This document shows, in pieces, positions 58,985 to 64,000 of a DNA stretch of 64,000 nucleotides (its first letter is position 1; each line of letters begins with the position of its first letter). Under the pieces are notes generated by a model that saw only the letters and a program-made list of their open reading frames with translations, was not told where the DNA came from and searched no databases. This DNA comes from Rhodococcus sp. KRD197 (GTDB lineage Bacteria; Actinomycetota; Actinomycetes; Mycobacteriales; Mycobacteriaceae): contig NZ_JABFAO010000004.1 of NCBI RefSeq assembly GCF_017168235.1, positions 655,895-719,894 of the forward strand, in the 5' to 3' direction. The position numbers were made by a program, and so were the translations under genes.

Positions 58985-58990
58985 TAGGCT
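58985..58990 (+). promoter_or_regulatory. -10 element for a probably leaderless LLM oxidoreductase mRNA
   Basis: TAGGCT ends 6 bp before the ATG at 58997 and only a T-run lies between. No ribosome-binding site. Confidence 0.45.
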
Positions 58991-58996
58991 TTTTTC

Positions 58997-60046
58997 ATGA
59001 GCAATCCACCGTTCGAACTGGGAGTCACCACATTCGTCGAGACGTATCCGGATCCGCATACGGGCGATCTCACCTCGCACGGTGATCGACTCAGGCAGGT
59101 GGTGGAGGAAGCGCAGGCCGCCGAGGCGGCGGGTCTCGACATCTACGGCGTCGGTGAGCATCACCGTGAAGATTTCGCGGCATCCGCACCGGCCGTCGTA
59201 CTGGGGGTGATCGCGGGCTCGACCCGGTCGATACGACTTACCAGCGCAGTGACCGTACTGAGTTCCGACGACCCTGTGCGGGTCTTTCAGGACTTCGCCA
59301 CGCTCGATCAGATGTCGTCCGGGCGCGCCGAGATCATCGCTGGCCGAGGCTCCTTCACCGAGTCGTTCCCGTTGTTCGGGTACGACCTCGCCGACTACGA
59401 CGAACTGTTCGCCGAGAAACTCGATCTGCTCGTAGCTCTCCGTGACTCGGCTTCGGTGACGTGGTCGGGTGCGCACCGCAGTTCGTTGATCGACCATGTG
59501 GTGTATCCACGCCCTTTCCAGGACCCGTTGCCGGTGTGGGTGGGTGTCGGCGGCAACCCTCAGTCGGTGGTCCGCGGAGCCTCGTACGGCCTGCCGATGG
59601 CCTTGGCCATCATCGGTGGTGAACCAGCACGCTTCGCTCCGTTCGCGGATCTGCATCGTCGGGCCCTGGCCGAGCTCGGCAAACCTCACGCCCCGATCGC
59701 AGTACATGCCCACGGGTATGTCGGCGATGCCACGCAGGCAGCAGCAGACGAGTTCTTTCCGCCCTATCGGGTGGCGATGTCCCACATCGGGCGCGAGCGA
59801 GGATGGGGACCGATTTCACGGTCGTCCTTCGACGCTTCCAGGTCCCCGGATGGCGCGCTCTACATCGGAGACCCTGCGGTCGTCGCCGACAAGATCGTCT
59901 CGACCGCGCAGCAACTCGGACTCGAGCGCTTCATGTTGCACATCAGCGTCGGGACCTTGCCGCACGAGAAAGTTCTGCATGCGATCGAGTTGCTCGGCAC
60001 CGAGGTGGCCCCGCTGGTGCGTGCGGCCATGTCGGACCGCACCTGA
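58997..60046 (+). CDS. LLM-class flavin-dependent oxidoreductase
   Basis: 349-residue luciferase-like monooxygenase with [15 protein letters not shown] at the start, [11 protein letters not shown] and [27 protein letters not shown] core (shown in outline), related to the Atu2307/SP0267-type LLM subgroup. It would use FMN or F420; substrate unknown. Ends 191 nt before groES, whose CIRCE control should not affect it. Confidence 0.88.
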   Translation: MSNPPFELGVTTFVETYPDPHTGDLTSHGDRLRQVVEEAQAAEAAGLDIYGVGEHHREDFAASAPAVVLGVIAGSTRSIRLTSAVTVLSSDDPVRVFQDFATLDQMSSGRAEIIAGRGSFTESFPLFGYDLADYDELFAEKLDLLVALRDSASVTWSGAHRSSLIDHVVYPRPFQDPLPVWVGVGGNPQSVVRGASYGLPMALAIIGGEPARFAPFADLHRRALAELGKPHAPIAVHAHGYVGDATQAAADEFFPPYRVAMSHIGRERGWGPISRSSFDASRSPDGALYIGDPAVVADKIVSTAQQLGLERFMLHISVGTLPHEKVLHAIELLGTEVAPLVRAAMSDRT

Positions 60047-60073
60047 AGTGTTTGCACACGTTGGGGTTGAGTG

Positions 60074-60100
60074 CTGGCACTCGCGTGTATAGAGTGCTAG
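60074..60100. promoter_or_regulatory. CIRCE element (HrcA operator) of groES-groEL1
   Basis: CTGGCACTC - 9 bp - GAGTGCTAG, a near-perfect match to the CIRCE consensus bound by the heat-shock repressor HrcA. A -10-like TATAGA (60088-60093) lies within it, so HrcA would block RNA polymerase directly. A TTGCAC (60052-60057) upstream may be a -35 of another start. Confidence 0.93.
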
Positions 60101-60237
60101 TTGGCGCTGAGCGAAGTCCCGGAACCCGCGACGACGGGAACGAGCGAAGAGCTGCGAACGTAGAACAATATCGGCAAAACACAGCAGTTCGGGGATCCGA
60201 CCCCGGACGCGTACCCCATAACAATGGAGGGCTCAAC

Positions 60238-60537
60238 GTGGCGAGCGTGAAAATCAAGCCGCTCGAGGACAAGATCCTCGTCCAGGCCAACGAGGCCGAG
60301 ACGACGACCGCCTCCGGTCTGGTCATCCCCGACACAGCCAAGGAGAAGCCTCAGGAAGGCACCGTCGTCGCAGTCGGCGAGGGTCGTGTCACCGAGAAGG
60401 GCAACCGGATCCCGGTCGACGTCAAAGAAGGCGACACCGTCATCTACAGCAAGTACGGCGGCACCGAGATCAAGTACGCCGGCGAGGAGTACCTGATTCT
60501 GTCGGCACGCGACGTGCTGGCCGTAATCGGTAAGTAA
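60238..60537 (+). CDS. groES: Co-chaperonin GroES
   Basis: 10-kDa lid of the GroEL chamber, 99 residues. Starts at the GTG (60238), with ATGGAGGG upstream and protein [16 protein letters not shown]. The mobile loop [17 protein letters not shown] and the C-terminal [15 protein letters not shown] are typical. Leader about 140 nt after CIRCE. Confidence 0.97.
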   Translation: MASVKIKPLEDKILVQANEAETTTASGLVIPDTAKEKPQEGTVVAVGEGRVTEKGNRIPVDVKEGDTVIYSKYGGTEIKYAGEEYLILSARDVLAVIGK

Positions 60538-60623
60538 GCCTCACGCATTCCGCCCCGGAGCCCGACACACTCGGTCCCGGGGCGGACTGCGTTTCGATCG
60601 ACTTTCCGCACTCGAAGGAGTAG

Positions 60624-62246
<1,623 letters not shown>

Positions 62247-62260
62247 CCTGAACTGCCGAG

Positions 62261-62310
62261 AACGAACGAGGACCCCGCCCGAGCAATCGGACGGGGTCCT
62301 CGTTCGTTTG
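62261..62310. terminator. Bidirectional terminator between groEL1 and whiB3
   Basis: A perfect 17-bp stem (62261-62277 with 62292-62308), 14-nt loop, with T-rich sequence beyond it on the plus strand and A/G-rich before it. Serves the convergent groEL1 and whiB3 transcripts. Confidence 0.9.
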
Positions 62311-62332
62311 ATGTTCTCTTGCGTGTGCCCCG

Positions 62333-62626
62333 TCAGACGGCGATGCGGCGACGGTTGTGCCGTGCGTGCATTTCTCGTTCGGTCTCCGACATTCCGCCCC
62401 AGATTCCGTAGGGCTCGGAGACGCTGAGCGCGTGCGACCGGCACTGGGCGAGCACTGGGCAGCTTCGGCACATCTCTTTGGCGCGCATCTCGCGCTGGGC
62501 GCGTGCTCGGCCGCGTTCGCCGTCCGGATGGAAGAACATCGACGAGTCGACCCCGCGGCAGAGTCCGTGCATCTGCCAGTCCCAGATATCTGCGTTGGGC
62601 CCAGGGAGGTGGTTCGGTTGTGGCAT
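62333..62626 (-). CDS. whiB3: WhiB-family [4Fe-4S] regulator, WhiB3-like
   Basis: 97-residue Fe-S transcription factor that pairs with the primary sigma factor; ligands C23, C53, C56 and C62, the GIWGG turn (74-78) and a basic DNA-binding tail. The N-terminus MPQPNHLPGPNADIWDWQ and SSMFFHPDGERGR match WhiB3 closely, and convergence with groEL1 is as in M. tuberculosis (Rv3416/Rv3417c). WhiB3 senses redox state and controls lipid synthesis there. ATG has AGGAG 8 nt before it. About 790 nt of non-coding sequence lies upstream. Confidence 0.95.
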   Translation of the reverse strand: MPQPNHLPGPNADIWDWQMHGLCRGVDSSMFFHPDGERGRARAQREMRAKEMCRSCPVLAQCRSHALSVSEPYGIWGGMSETEREMHARHNRRRIAV

Positions 62627-63414
62627 GAGAGCTCCTAGGGGTGTGTGCTCGCCGGCTTCGGTTGTGGCGATGTTGCGGCGACGCGTCTGATCGACGCCCG
62701 GGATGGGGCTTTGTGTCCTCTGCGGTGAAGACGATGGTGTGGTCTACTCGTTCTGCAAAACCGTCGTGTGACGCCGGTCCGTAGGAACTGAAACAACGTT
62801 ATGTGCGGCTGTGAAATGGCGTCAATAGCCCTCCACCGTGGCGTTTTGCATAGGTGAAAACCGAGAAATTAACTCCCGCGACATTTACTTGTACCCCTTT
62901 TCGTGCGTGACGTCTGAGCGCTTGCGGATTCCCGGAGACACTGCCTTGGCGATGCGATGAGCATCGCAGTGTCGACCTCGGCGGTTGTCAGGTGCTGACA
63001 AGCGGTTGAGGTGGCGCTCACGTCGAACCGGCTACCGCCGTGAATCGCCTGCTCGCAGAGCTGTCAAGGAGTCATTGCGCGGATTGACGGCGGAGCCGGT
63101 ACACGGCGCGGCCAGGGTAGGAATTCGGGTCCCGCGCCACCGGTCCGAGTCCTCGGACGGGTGCGCCCGGCTCGAAATCGCAACCGGGTGCCTATCGACC
63201 GCAACAGTTCTGCCGAGAAGGCATTAACCTGTTGGATACGAAATGGACAGATTCAGCTCACATCGTGGTTACCGAACGAATTGTTAATTCCGTGAAACAA
63301 AGGGCCGAAGCGTTCATTTATCACCGTCGAGTCCGGGGAAAGTACCGAAACACGCAGTCGAAATGAGATCCGCAACCCCAACGGCTGGGGATCTTCTTAC
63401 GTACTGTTCGACTC
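62627..63414. other. Long non-coding region upstream of whiB3
   Basis: 788 nt without a supported gene between the divergent whiB3 and Rv3415c-like starts. It contains AT-rich patches (62861-62900 and 63221-63300) unlike the rest of the window and a perfect 7-bp inverted repeat TGCGATG-AG-CATCGCA (62953-62968). Likely holds the whiB3 promoter, a long leader and operator sites. An 80-residue frame at 62985-63227 has no coding features. Confidence 0.5.
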
Positions 63415-64000
63415 GTGAACGTGCCGACCGCTTGGGGACCCGATCCGGGCCGGTGGCCGTTATCCTCGGCCACCGATCCGACCGCGAAGTGGCACCGCGC
63501 AGTGGCGCTGGGCGGCCAGGGTAGATACAACGCCGCCGCCGCCGAACTCGACGCGCTCGAGGCCGAAGCAGGTGTGCCGGTAGCGTTGAGATCGCTGATG
63601 GCCTCGACGAGGGCTTCCTGGTCGAGGCAGACCGGAGGTCACGCCGCTGCCGCCGCGCACGATGGAGCCGCCCTCGCGCTGGTAGGCCTGACAGCAGACT
63701 CGGACTCGGCATCGGGGTCGGACTCGGCGGACATCGTCGAGGCGCAGTGCGACGCGTTGACCGGACTGGCCGCAGACATGCTGGGCGTCGGACGTCTTGC
63801 CACCTCGGATGCCTTGCTCACCCGTTGTGGACATCTTCTGGATTTGGGTTGGCCCCCCGAGCGGATGTGGCGCCAGCAGCTGAGGATGCAGTGGGTACGC
63901 GCGGAACTCGCGATGGTCTCGGGTGACGGTCGGACTGCACTTCGACACGCCCTGGATGCACGTGAGCGTTCGACCGATACCATTTCGTTGCGCCACCGGG
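63415..64000 (+). CDS. Conserved hypothetical protein, Rv3415c-like, cut by the window end
   Basis: At least 195 codons from a GTG at 63415 to the right edge with no stop. Predominantly helical and Ala-rich (LGGQGRYNAAAAELDALEAE near 33-52), suggesting TPR-like helices. It has the position of Rv3415c, between whiB3 and sigD in M. tuberculosis. TACTGT (63402-63407) lies 7 bp before the GTG, suggesting a leaderless mRNA. Function not recognised. Confidence 0.65.
   Translation, partial: MNVPTAWGPDPGRWPLSSATDPTAKWHRAVALGGQGRYNAAAAELDALEAEAGVPVALRSLMASTRASWSRQTGGHAAAAAHDGAALALVGLTADSDSASGSDSADIVEAQCDALTGLAADMLGVGRLATSDALLTRCGHLLDLGWPPERMWRQQLRMQWVRAELAMVSGDGRTALRHALDARERSTDTISLRHR

Noticed and set aside
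62985..63227. 80-residue plus-strand frame upstream of whiB3
   Set aside because: Arg-rich shadow-like composition, no ribosome-binding site, no recognisable domain.

Overview
This window is chromosomal DNA of a GC-rich, mycolic-acid-type actinobacterium, most likely Rhodococcus or a close relative in the Nocardiaceae. The basis is protein similarity and gene order: the S10-spc-alpha ribosomal clusters, an ESX-4 type VII secretion locus placed between truA and rplM, a GroEL1 with a His-rich tail next to a WhiB3-like gene, frequent GTG/TTG starts, and many 1-4 nt stop/start overlaps. No rRNA or tRNA genes, insertion sequences, CRISPR arrays or phage genes were seen.

Layout. 1-1876 (minus): a DrrAB-like ABC exporter operon, cut by the left edge. 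2002-4396 (minus): a three-gene operon of a DUF4442 thioesterase-like protein, a TyrA/PapC-like dehydrogenase lacking the catalytic His, and an AurF-like di-iron N-oxygenase, with a palindromic operator candidate in front. 4461-10221: S10 operon (rpsJ to rpsQ) with promoter and terminator. 10261-12746: an accessory pair (TerD-AIM24 fusion and a family 2 glycosyltransferase) at the S10/spc junction. 12758-17634: spc operon in two transcription units (rplN-rpsZ, then rpsH-rplO). 17982-20652: secY-adk-map. 20733-25672: infA-rpmJ and the alpha operon to rplQ, then truA. 25719-26285: an FMN reductase.

26279-40417 holds an ESX-4-type secretion locus: eccE, eccB, mycP, eccD, an LLM flavoprotein, eccC, an Rv3446c-family protein and two WXG100 proteins. 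A DksA/TraR zinc-finger gene, rplM-rpsI and glmM follow, then an LLM/F420-type oxidoreductase and a three-gene set (44685-47064) that looks like type VII substrates. 47100-56502 carries a hydrolase-fold protein lacking its nucleophile, glmS, nnr, alr, an alpha/beta hydrolase and tsaE-tsaB-rimI-tsaD. 56507-58977 holds a membrane-anchored Hsp70-like protein and a K+ channel. 58997-64000 holds another LLM oxidoreductase, CIRCE-controlled groES-groEL1, a whiB3-like gene, and the start of a gene placed like M. tuberculosis Rv3415c.

How the parts work together: most of the window is growth-linked housekeeping (ribosome, RNA polymerase alpha, Sec translocon, UDP-GlcNAc supply by GlmS/GlmM, D-Ala by Alr, t6A tRNA modification by TsaB/D/E). 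Into this backbone are set a cell-envelope secretion system with its candidate cargo and a few accessory operons. The S10/spc/secY block and the infA/alpha/ESX-4/glm/tsa/groE block are contiguous here, although they lie far apart in M. tuberculosis (about Rv0700-Rv0734 and Rv3410-Rv3462).
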